Translations under genes and position numbers: made by a program | Shown: one piece after another, positions 7,406 to 12,461 of the stretch | How the letters are laid out: every line of letters starts with the position of its first letter | How positions within the stretch are numbered: the first letter of the stretch is position 1 | Notes under the pieces: model-generated | Told to the model about the DNA's origin: nothing | Seen by the model: only the letters and a program-made list of their open reading frames with translations | Database searches by the model: none | Assembly (NCBI GenBank): GCA_945926705.1 | Contig: CAMEMA010000008.1 | Location: 1 to 16,130 of the forward strand | Direction: 5' to 3' | Length of the DNA stretch: 16,130 nucleotides | Source: an uncultured Clostridia bacterium | GTDB taxonomy: Bacteria; Bacillota; Clostridia; Oscillospirales; Acutalibacteraceae

Positions 7406-7508
7406 ACCTTCTGTTAAAAGAATGTGCGCTAAATGCAAGATAATTAAAAGAAAAGGCAGAATATGCGTAATATGTGAAAATAAAAAGCATAAACAAAGAC
7501 AAGGATAG
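7395..7508 (+). CDS. rpmJ: 50S ribosomal protein L36 (bL36), zinc form
   Basis: This 37-residue gene is too short for usual ORF cut-offs but matches bL36 from end to end: MKVRPSVKRM at the start and KKHKQRQG at the end. Zinc ligands C11, C14, C27 and H32 are all present, and an additional cysteine is at 24 where many homologues have methionine or valine. The ATG at 7395 follows a GGGGAGGGGGAG run at 7377-7388 that lies inside the infA tail, so the two genes overlap by 11 bases in different frames. Location between infA and rpsM is standard. Confidence 0.96.
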   Translation: MKVRPSVKRMCAKCKIIKRKGRICVICENKKHKQRQG

Positions 7509-7539
7509 TAAAAAAGTATTTTTGGAGGTGGGTTAAAGA

Positions 7540-7908
7540 ATGGCCCGTATATCAGGCGTAGATTTGCCGAGAGATAAACGAATTGAAATTGGTCTTACTT
7601 ATATATTCGGTATAGGAAGAACTACAGCAAGTAAAATAATTGCCGAAACAAAAGTAAATCCCGACACAAGAGTTAGAGATTTAACTGAGGATGACGTTGC
7701 AAAACTTAGGAATTGCATTGAAAAAAATTATAAAGTTGAAGGTGACCTCAGAAGCGAGATAGCTTTCAATATAAAAAGATTAATTGAAATTGGATGTTAC
7801 CGTGGAATTCGTCATAGAAAAGGTTTACCTGTTCGTGGACAAAGGTCAAAGACGAATGCAAGAACTAGAAAAGGTCCAAGAAAAACTATGGCAAATAAAA
7901 AGGGTTAA
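7540..7908 (+). CDS. rpsM: 30S ribosomal protein S13 (uS13)
   Basis: uS13 is in the 30S head and forms bridges to the large subunit; its C-terminal tail touches P-site tRNA. The 122 residues begin MARISGVDLPRDKRIEIGLTYIFGIG, carry the helix-two-turn-helix region, the CYRGIRHRKGLPVRGQRSKTNARTRKGP signature and a basic tail. The ATG at 7540 follows TTGGAGGTGGG. It starts the alpha-operon part of the cluster. Confidence 0.98.
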   Translation: MARISGVDLPRDKRIEIGLTYIFGIGRTTASKIIAETKVNPDTRVRDLTEDDVAKLRNCIEKNYKVEGDLRSEIAFNIKRLIEIGCYRGIRHRKGLPVRGQRSKTNARTRKGPRKTMANKKG

Positions 7909-7929
7909 GTTGAAGGAGGAATAGTTTAA

Positions 7930-8334
7930 ATGGCAGCTCAAAATAGAGCAAAAGGTGCTGTAATCCGCAGGCGCCGCGATAAAAAAAATATTGAGTGCGG
8001 GGCAGCGCATATACAGTCTACGTTTAATAATACAATCGTTACAATATCAGATTTGAATGGTAACAGCATTTCATGGGCTAGTGCCGGAGGACTTGGCTTC
8101 AGAGGTTCCAAAAAGTCAACTCCTTTTGCTGCTCAGTCTGCTTCTGAAGCTGCTGCAAAAGTAGCAATCGAGCACGGTATGAGAAGCGTTGAAGTATATG
8201 TAAAAGGTCCGGGGTCAGGACGTGAAGCTGCAATTCGTGCGCTTCAGGCAACAGGACTTGAAGTAACTATGATTAAGGACGTAACTCCGATTCCCCATAA
8301 CGGATGTCGTCCGCCAAAAAGAAGACGCGTTTAA
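7930..8334 (+). CDS. rpsK: 30S ribosomal protein S11 (uS11)
   Basis: uS11 sits on the 30S platform near the Shine-Dalgarno/anti-Shine-Dalgarno helix. The 134-residue product has a basic N-terminus, the HIQSTFNNTIVTISDLNGN segment, SAGGLGFRGSKKSTPFAAQ, and ends with the conserved DVTPIPHNGCRPPKRRRV. ATG 7930 follows AAGGAGGA. Ordinary length and order. Confidence 0.98.
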   Translation: MAAQNRAKGAVIRRRRDKKNIECGAAHIQSTFNNTIVTISDLNGNSISWASAGGLGFRGSKKSTPFAAQSASEAAAKVAIEHGMRSVEVYVKGPGSGREAAIRALQATGLEVTMIKDVTPIPHNGCRPPKRRRV

Positions 8335-8368
8335 TAAATAGTAAGTTTAGGAGGTGTAATATAATAAT

Positions 8369-8998
8369 ATGGCAAGATATACAGGAGCTGTGTGCAGACT
8401 TTGCCGCAGAGAAGGACAAAAGTTATTTTTAAAGGGAGAAAGATGCTATACCGGTAAATGTGCATTTACACGTCGTTCGTACGCACCCGGTCAACATGGT
8501 CAAGGACGTAAGAAGGTTTCCGAGTACGGAATGCAATTAAGAGCTAAACAGAGAGCGAGACGCTACTATGGAGTTTTAGAGCATCAATTTGCAGATTACT
8601 TCGTAATGGCAACCAAAATGAAGGAAGGTAAGAAAGGTGAAAACTTACTTGCAATTTTGGAATCACGTCTCGATAATGTTGTTTATCGTTTAGGTTGGGC
8701 AAACTCTAGAGCAGAAGCAAGATTATTAGTTGTTCACGGACATTTTTATGTAAATGGACAAAGAGTTGATATTCCTTCTTATTTGGTAAAAGTCGGAGAT
8801 GTTTTGAGCATAAAAGAAGGTTCACGCAACAGTGTTAAATTTAAATCTATAATGGAAACAAACGGTTCCAGACCGGTCCCAAAGTGGCTTGAAGTTAATA
8901 ATGAGAAATTTGAAGCTAAGAAAATAGCATTACCGGCAAGAGAAGATATTGATCTTGAAGTTGAAGAAACATTAATCGTTGAATTGTACTCCAAATAA
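8369..8998 (+). CDS. rpsD: 30S ribosomal protein S4 (uS4), zinc form
   Basis: uS4 nucleates assembly of the 16S rRNA 5' domain. The 209-residue product begins MARYTGAVCRLCRREG and has cysteines at 9, 12, 26 and 31, the zinc-knuckle form. The conserved SYAPGQHGQGRKKVSEYG loop and an S4 RNA-binding domain (LESRLDNVVYRLGWANSRAEARLLVVHGHFYVNG) follow. The start ATG 8369 lies a rather long 12 bases from AGGAGGTG at 8349-8356. Inclusion of rpsD between rpsK and rpoA is the enteric and clostridial order, unlike B. subtilis where rpsD is separate; in E. coli S4 represses this operon. Confidence 0.98.
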   Translation: MARYTGAVCRLCRREGQKLFLKGERCYTGKCAFTRRSYAPGQHGQGRKKVSEYGMQLRAKQRARRYYGVLEHQFADYFVMATKMKEGKKGENLLAILESRLDNVVYRLGWANSRAEARLLVVHGHFYVNGQRVDIPSYLVKVGDVLSIKEGSRNSVKFKSIMETNGSRPVPKWLEVNNEKFEAKKIALPAREDIDLEVEETLIVELYSK

Positions 8999-9035
8999 TA
9001 TTGTTTGATTTTATATCTGCGATATTGGGCATTAT

Positions 9036-9055
9036 TGGAGAAAACTCCAGTTTTT
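9036..9055 (+). terminator. Small hairpin with T-run between rpsD and rpoA (attenuator-like)
   Basis: In the 77-base spacer before rpoA, TGGAG (9036-9040) and CTCCA (9045-9049) pair around an AAAA loop, extendable by one T-G wobble, and are followed by TTTTT at 9051-9055. This has the shape of a weak intrinsic terminator. Because rpoA and rplQ follow with no visible promoter, it may reduce rather than end transcription, setting RNA polymerase alpha below ribosomal protein levels. The short five-pair stem makes this tentative. Confidence 0.35.
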
Positions 9056-9075
9056 AAAATGTTGAGGAGGATTTG

Positions 9076-10029
9076 ATGATTGAGATAGAAAAACCTCGGA
9101 TTAGTTTGCAGGAAGTTTCCGAGGATAAGACTTACGGTAAGTTTGTTGTAGAACCCCTTGAAAGAGGTTTTGGTAATACTTTGGGAAACAGTTTGAGAAG
9201 GATATTGCTCTCGTCTCTTCCGGGAGTAGCGCCAAACAGCATTAAGATTGACGGAGTGATGCATGAATTTTCGACTATTGAAGGCGTTAAAGAAGATGTA
9301 ACTGAGATAGTTTTAAATGTTAAGAATATTCTTGCAAAACTTAATTGTGATGAAGAAAAGACAGTAGAAATTAATGCCAAAGGTCCGTGTGAAGTTACAG
9401 CCGGGATGATAATTCATGACAGTGATGTTGAAATTATAAATGGTAACCAGCATATTGCGACTCTCGGAAACGACGCCAAACTTCGTATGGATATTACCTT
9501 AGATAAAGGAAGGGGTTATGTTTCTGCGGAACGTCACAAGGCCGATGGTGCAAATAATGAGATTGGTGTTTTACCGGTTGATTCAATCTATACACCTGTT
9601 TTAAAGGTAAATTATTCGGTTGAAAATACTCGTGTGGGACAGATTACAGACTTTGACAAACTTTCACTTGAAGTTTGGACAAACGGAGTAGTTACTGCCG
9701 AGGAAGCTGTTTCTTTAGCTTCCAAGATACTTATTGAGCATTTGAATTTGTTTATGAGTCTTTCTGAAGTTGCAAAGAAAACGAATTTGATGGTGGAAAA
9801 ACCTGATAAGAAAATTACCAAAAACCTAGACATTACTATAGATGAATTGGAACTTTCCGTTAGGTCATATAACTGTTTAAAGAGAGCAGGAATTAATACT
9901 GTTAATGATATTACAAGCAGAACTGAAGAGGAAATGATGAAGGTCAGAAATCTCGGACGTAAATCATTAGACGAAGTTATAGAAAAATTGCATTCCATGG
10001 GCCTTGATTTGAGTAGCCCGGTAGAGTAG
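9076..10029 (+). CDS. rpoA: RNA polymerase alpha subunit
   Basis: The alpha subunit dimerises to nucleate RNA polymerase assembly, and its C-terminal domain contacts UP elements and activators. The 317-residue product has the N-terminal assembly domain with FVVEPLERGFGNTLGNSLRR and ILLSSLPG, and the C-terminal DNA-binding domain from about residue 251 with DELELSVRSYNCLKRAGIN and the MMKVRNLGRKSLDEV helix-hairpin-helix. ATG 9076 is preferred over an in-frame TTG three bases earlier since GAGGAGG ends at 9070, leaving normal spacing. It is the second-to-last gene of the operon. Confidence 0.98.
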   Translation: MIEIEKPRISLQEVSEDKTYGKFVVEPLERGFGNTLGNSLRRILLSSLPGVAPNSIKIDGVMHEFSTIEGVKEDVTEIVLNVKNILAKLNCDEEKTVEINAKGPCEVTAGMIIHDSDVEIINGNQHIATLGNDAKLRMDITLDKGRGYVSAERHKADGANNEIGVLPVDSIYTPVLKVNYSVENTRVGQITDFDKLSLEVWTNGVVTAEEAVSLASKILIEHLNLFMSLSEVAKKTNLMVEKPDKKITKNLDITIDELELSVRSYNCLKRAGINTVNDITSRTEEEMMKVRNLGRKSLDEVIEKLHSMGLDLSSPVE

Positions 10030-10051
10030 ATTTTGAGGGAGGTAAAAATAT

Positions 10052-10393
10052 ATGTCAGGTAAGAGGAAACTCGGTAGACCAACAGCTCACAGGTTGGCAA
10101 TGCTCAGAGGACTTGTTACATTTTTACTTGAAAATGGAAAAATAGAGACAACTGTTACAAGGGCGAAAGAAGTTCGCTCCCTTGCAGAGAAAATGATAAC
10201 CACTGCAAAAGTTAACGAACTCAGTCGCAAACGTATGGTTATGTCTTTTATAACAAAGGAAGAAGTTTCCAGAAATCTTTTTGAGAAGATTGCGCCTAAA
10301 TACGCTGATAAAAACGGCGGTTATACCAGAATAACCAAGATAGGACCCAGACGTGGCGATGGTGCGGAAATGGCTTGTATAGAGCTTATGTAA
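10052..10393 (+). CDS. rplQ: 50S ribosomal protein L17 (bL17)
   Basis: bL17 lies near the polypeptide exit on the large subunit. The 113-residue protein begins MSGKRKLGRPTAHRLAMLRGLVTFLLENGKIETTVTRAKEVRSLAEKMIT, a nearly invariant family N-terminus, and ends with GGYTRITKIGPRRGDGAEMACIELM. The ATG at 10052 follows GAGGGAGGT. It is the last gene of the operon; a strong terminator follows within 30 bases. Confidence 0.98.
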   Translation: MSGKRKLGRPTAHRLAMLRGLVTFLLENGKIETTVTRAKEVRSLAEKMITTAKVNELSRKRMVMSFITKEEVSRNLFEKIAPKYADKNGGYTRITKIGPRRGDGAEMACIELM

Positions 10394-10421
10394 GCTTATT
10401 TTACTTAATTATTTTATGATT

Positions 10422-10461
10422 TTCATATCGTAGACTTTTTGTTTGCGGTATGAATTTTTTT
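10422..10461 (+). terminator. Rho-independent terminator of the ribosomal protein operon
   Basis: Bases 10422-10435 pair with 10441-10454 to make a 14-pair stem, three of them G-U, around a five-T loop, followed immediately by seven T residues. It starts 28 bases after the rplQ stop and marks the end of the long operon. Confidence 0.9.
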
Positions 10462-10825
10462 ATTCAATTATCTAATTGTATATTTTGTTAAAATATATCC
10501 CATTAATTTATTTATAGTAAATTTTATTTAATAAAAATAGTTTAGGTTCACTAATTTTATTGTGATTTATTATTTTTTATAAAAATAATAAATTTAAAAA
10601 TTGATGAAATTAGATTAAAGTAAAAATTAAATTTTTTGTTATAAAAATATTTATTGATAAAAAGTTTTATATATTTTAGCATGTTGTTATTCTTAGAAAA
10701 CACCGCATTGAGATTCTAATTTCGACATTAAAAAAATATATATTTGATAGAAAAAATATCTTTAATATTAAATATTTTATAGTATTAAGAATCCAATTAG
10801 GTTTTATGAAAAAATTTTTTAACTA
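10462..10825. other. AT-rich non-coding spacer after rplQ
   Basis: The gap between rplQ and the next gene is 560 bases in all. Between the terminator and the promoter at 10826 I see no ORF with a ribosome binding site and no RNA gene I recognise. Several rows of 60 bases contain only around ten G or C. The only clear structure is a perfect 13-pair A/T-only inverted repeat at 10565-10577 and 10581-10593 with a three-base loop, which in such biased sequence may mean little. Confidence 0.6.
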
Positions 10826-10855
10826 TTGACGTAATTTATATATTAATGATATAAT
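10826..10855 (+). promoter_or_regulatory. Strong sigma-A-type promoter with extended -10
   Basis: TTGACG at 10826-10831 and TATAAT at 10850-10855 are separated by 18 bases, and the -10 is preceded by TG in the extended position (TGATATAAT). Transcription would start near 10862, giving a leader of about 92 bases before the Nif11-like gene. Both hexamers are near consensus in a region where neighbouring AT-rich sequence gives many loose -10 matches but few good -35 matches. Confidence 0.8.
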
Positions 10856-10953
10856 ATTTTCGCAATTTAGCTTATCGAGATTTAAATATTTTGTTGTTTT
10901 CATTTTTATCTGTGTATTTTTTATAATAAATTATTTAAGGAGATGTTGCTATA

Positions 10954-11400
10954 ATGGAAAAAAATGAAGTTTCTTTGCCACAAAATAAAAAAGTTATCGA
11001 AGTTCTTAAGGATGAGAATTTTATAGCTCAATTAAATGATGCCTTAAATGTAGAGGAAATTCGTAGTGTTTTCAGTAGTAAAGGGATAGAGATTTCTCTT
11101 GATAAAGCCGAAGTAATAAAGGAAGCATTGATTTCGGTTAATGAAAGAATACAAAATACTGACAATACCGAAATAGTTACCGATGAAGAACTTAATGAAA
11201 TTGCCGGCGGAGGTTCAGTCATTCGTAAAGCTTTGGAACTTGTGTTTATGTGTACAGTAATTGCCGAGGGAGTTAGAATTTCTAAAAAAGTTATGCAAAA
11301 AGGAGGAGCAAATGAAAAAATATTAGATGTTACTAATAAAGGAAAAAATGCCCTCATAGCCGCAGAAGATAAAGTCGTTAATTGGATTGCAGGAAAATAA
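10954..11400 (+). CDS. Nif11-like/double-glycine leader peptide precursor (putative RiPP or bacteriocin-like)
   Basis: This 148-residue protein has two parts. Residues about 12-86 look like a Nif11-type leader: a helical segment with DENFIAQLNDALNVEEIRSVF and GIEISLDKAEVIKEAL, then a classical leader end TDEELNEIAGGG (76-87), where a C39-type peptidase would cut after a Gly-Gly pair. Residues 87-148 form a possible core of about 62 residues, beginning with a hydrophobic/amphipathic stretch (SVIRKALELVFMCTVIAEGVRI) and then charged helices; it has one cysteine (C100) and few Ser/Thr, so a lanthipeptide-type core is not suggested. ATG 10954 has AAGGAGAT at 10937-10944. No modification enzyme, transporter or immunity gene is in view. 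Leader assignment is by motif; product function is unknown. Confidence 0.75.
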   Translation: MEKNEVSLPQNKKVIEVLKDENFIAQLNDALNVEEIRSVFSSKGIEISLDKAEVIKEALISVNERIQNTDNTEIVTDEELNEIAGGGSVIRKALELVFMCTVIAEGVRISKKVMQKGGANEKILDVTNKGKNALIAAEDKVVNWIAGK

Positions 11401-11412
11401 GTTATTTGAATA

Positions 11413-11441
11413 TTGACTAAATATTAAGAATATGATAAAAT
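11413..11441 (+). promoter_or_regulatory. Strong sigma-A-type promoter without a downstream ORF
   Basis: TTGACT at 11413-11418 and TAAAAT at 11436-11441 are 17 bases apart, with TG in the extended -10 position (TGATAAAAT). Transcription would begin around 11448, only about 50 bases after the preceding stop codon and about 490 bases before rpsO, which has its own promoter. What it transcribes is unclear; see the next entry. Confidence 0.7.
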
Positions 11442-11447
11442 ATAATC

Positions 11448-11810
11448 GTGTAATTCTAAATTTATTATAATTAAAATTTAATAGAACTGTATTTTAATTA
11501 TTATTTAGAAATTTTATATAGTTAATTATGATGATTGGAGAAGTAATACCTAAAAAACGGAAGGAATGTTTAGTAAGGTAAAATAAGTATTTCATTAAAA
11601 GGTGATTTTCCGGTAGCTTTTTTCCCATAAAAAAGTTGTAAAAAATATATTACTGGAGTTTCTATATATTTAACCATGTAGGATATGTTATAAGATTTAT
11701 AAAAAATGTGGTTTTTCAGAAGGCGGAAAAAGGTTAACTTCTAAAGGTAATGAGCGAATTAACTGTTTGGAAAACAAATTGGTAAACGGGTTTAGTTAAA
11801 GTTAAATTTT
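11448..11810 (+). ncRNA. Candidate structured non-coding transcript of unknown function
   Basis: Downstream of the promoter at 11413 there is no ORF longer than about 17 codons with a credible start site. The stretch instead contains nested hairpins: 11454-11461 with 11503-11510 enclosing an 11-pair stem 11467-11477 with 11491-11501; an 8-pair stem 11608-11615 with 11651-11658 (two wobbles) enclosing 11616-11623 with 11629-11636; AGAAG/CTTCT at 11718-11722 and 11738-11742; and TTAACT/AGTTAA at 11759-11764 and 11794-11799, followed by a T5 run at 11807-11811. I recognise no known RNA family (not RNase P, tmRNA or SRP RNA by their conserved motifs). The alternative is a degenerate spacer, with the first hairpin terminating the preceding gene. 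Boundaries are approximate. Confidence 0.35.
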
Positions 11811-11814
11811 TGTA

Positions 11815-11843
11815 TTTACAAGTTATTTGATTTAGTGTATAAT
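11815..11843 (+). promoter_or_regulatory. Promoter for rpsO
   Basis: TTTACA at 11815-11820 and TATAAT at 11838-11843 are exactly 17 bases apart. The start would be near 11850, giving a leader of about 86 bases ahead of rpsO that contains the three-way-junction structure described separately. Confidence 0.75.
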
Positions 11844-11858
11844 TTAGTCCTAACTACC

Positions 11859-11907
11859 CCCATTTTTGGATTAAAATCTGAGAATGTCGCAGTTTTTGCG
11901 TTATGGG
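11859..11907 (+). promoter_or_regulatory. Candidate S15-binding three-way junction in the rpsO leader
   Basis: Three helices can form around one junction: CCCA 11859-11862 with TGGG 11904-11907; 11863-11871 with 11876-11884 (nine pairs, three wobbles, TAAA loop); and CGCA 11888-11891 with TGCG 11897-11900. S15 binds a three-way junction in 16S rRNA, and in several bacteria it represses its own mRNA by binding a leader mimic. The fold and position fit such control; binding is inferred. Confidence 0.5.
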
Positions 11908-11935
11908 TAAATTTTAGAGAGGTGTAGATAAAGAT

Positions 11936-12202
11936 ATGTTAACAAAATCAGAAAAAAATGAAATTATTGCAAAATTTGGGAAAAGTGAAGGTGACACAGG
12001 TTCTCCGGAAGTTCAAATAGCTCTTTTAACAAAAAGAATAAATGACCTTACAGAACATTTAAAGACTCACAAAAAAGATCACCACTCAAGAAGAGGACTT
12101 CTTATTATGGTAGGAAGAAGAAGAAATTTACTCAATTATCTTATTAAGAAAGAAATTGACAGATACAGAGCAATTATTGAGAAACTCGGAATTCGTAAAT
12201 AA
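11936..12202 (+). CDS. rpsO: 30S ribosomal protein S15 (uS15)
   Basis: uS15 binds the central-domain three-way junction of 16S rRNA and forms a bridge to 23S rRNA. The 88-residue product is the standard length, with the signature FGKSEGDTGSPEVQIALLTKRI near the N-terminus, then HLKTHKKDHHSRRGLLIMVGRRRNLLNYL and the DRYRAIIEKLGIRK end. Start ATG 11936 follows GAGAGGTG at 11917-11924. It lies outside the long operon, with its own promoter, leader and terminator, and is followed by pnp as in most bacteria. Confidence 0.98.
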   Translation: MLTKSEKNEIIAKFGKSEGDTGSPEVQIALLTKRINDLTEHLKTHKKDHHSRRGLLIMVGRRRNLLNYLIKKEIDRYRAIIEKLGIRK

Positions 12203-12220
12203 TTTTATGACTTTATTGAT

Positions 12221-12251
12221 TGCAGATGACTTTTTAGTTGTCTGCATTTTT
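12221..12251 (+). terminator. Rho-independent terminator after rpsO
   Basis: Bases 12221-12230 pair with 12237-12246 (ten pairs, two wobbles) around a six-base loop, followed by TTTTT at 12247-12251. It lies 18 bases after the rpsO stop, so pnp would need read-through or its own promoter. Confidence 0.85.
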
Positions 12252-12405
12252 ATATTTTAGCAAATTGAATTCAAATAAATTGAAAATTTGCTCTGTTGAT
12301 TTAATAAGTTATTTATGATTTTATAAAGCTTGTAATTATATGTATTTTTGATATAGTTTTTATTTTTATGGGAGATTGAATATTTTTATTTTTTATCAAA
12401 TGTTA

Positions 12406-12411
12406 TATAAT
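12406..12411 (+). promoter_or_regulatory. Possible -10 element for pnp
   Basis: A consensus TATAAT lies 50 bases before the pnp start, downstream of the rpsO terminator, which makes a pnp promoter here logical. The bases 17 positions upstream are a T-rich run without a recognisable -35, and a TTGAAT at 12376-12381 is too far away (24 bases). In this AT-rich spacer the match could be chance. Confidence 0.25.
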
Positions 12412-12461
12412 TAATATGTAATTATTTTATTTGTAGTTTTATGATTTTTTGGAGGAATTTA

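Noticed and set aside
8779..9264. 161-codon minus-strand ORF across the rpsD-rpoA junction
   Set aside because: It overlaps two certain genes on the other strand, has low-complexity composition and no binding site; it is a shadow of the coding strand. The same applies to the other long minus-strand frames in the window.
10894..10927. A second promoter nearer the Nif11-like gene (TTGTTT with TATAAT at 10922)
   Set aside because: Spacing is about 22 bases and the -10 sits only 26 bases from the start codon, close to the ribosome binding site; the upstream extended -10 promoter is far better.
11541..11580. GGAAGGA-containing stem-loop recalling the SRP RNA domain IV core
   Set aside because: The conserved symmetric loop bases and paired flanks of SRP RNA are absent and the helix around the GGAA does not close properly; the resemblance is limited to a few purines.
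11608..11658. A-rich/T-rich hairpin as a terminator in either direction
   Set aside because: On neither strand is the stem followed by a T-run, so it is treated only as part of the candidate structured RNA.
11748..11786. Tiny 11-codon ORF (ATG near 11750, MSELTVWKTNW) inside the ORF-free interval
   Set aside because: Very short, only a weak purine run upstream, and no sign of conservation can be judged.
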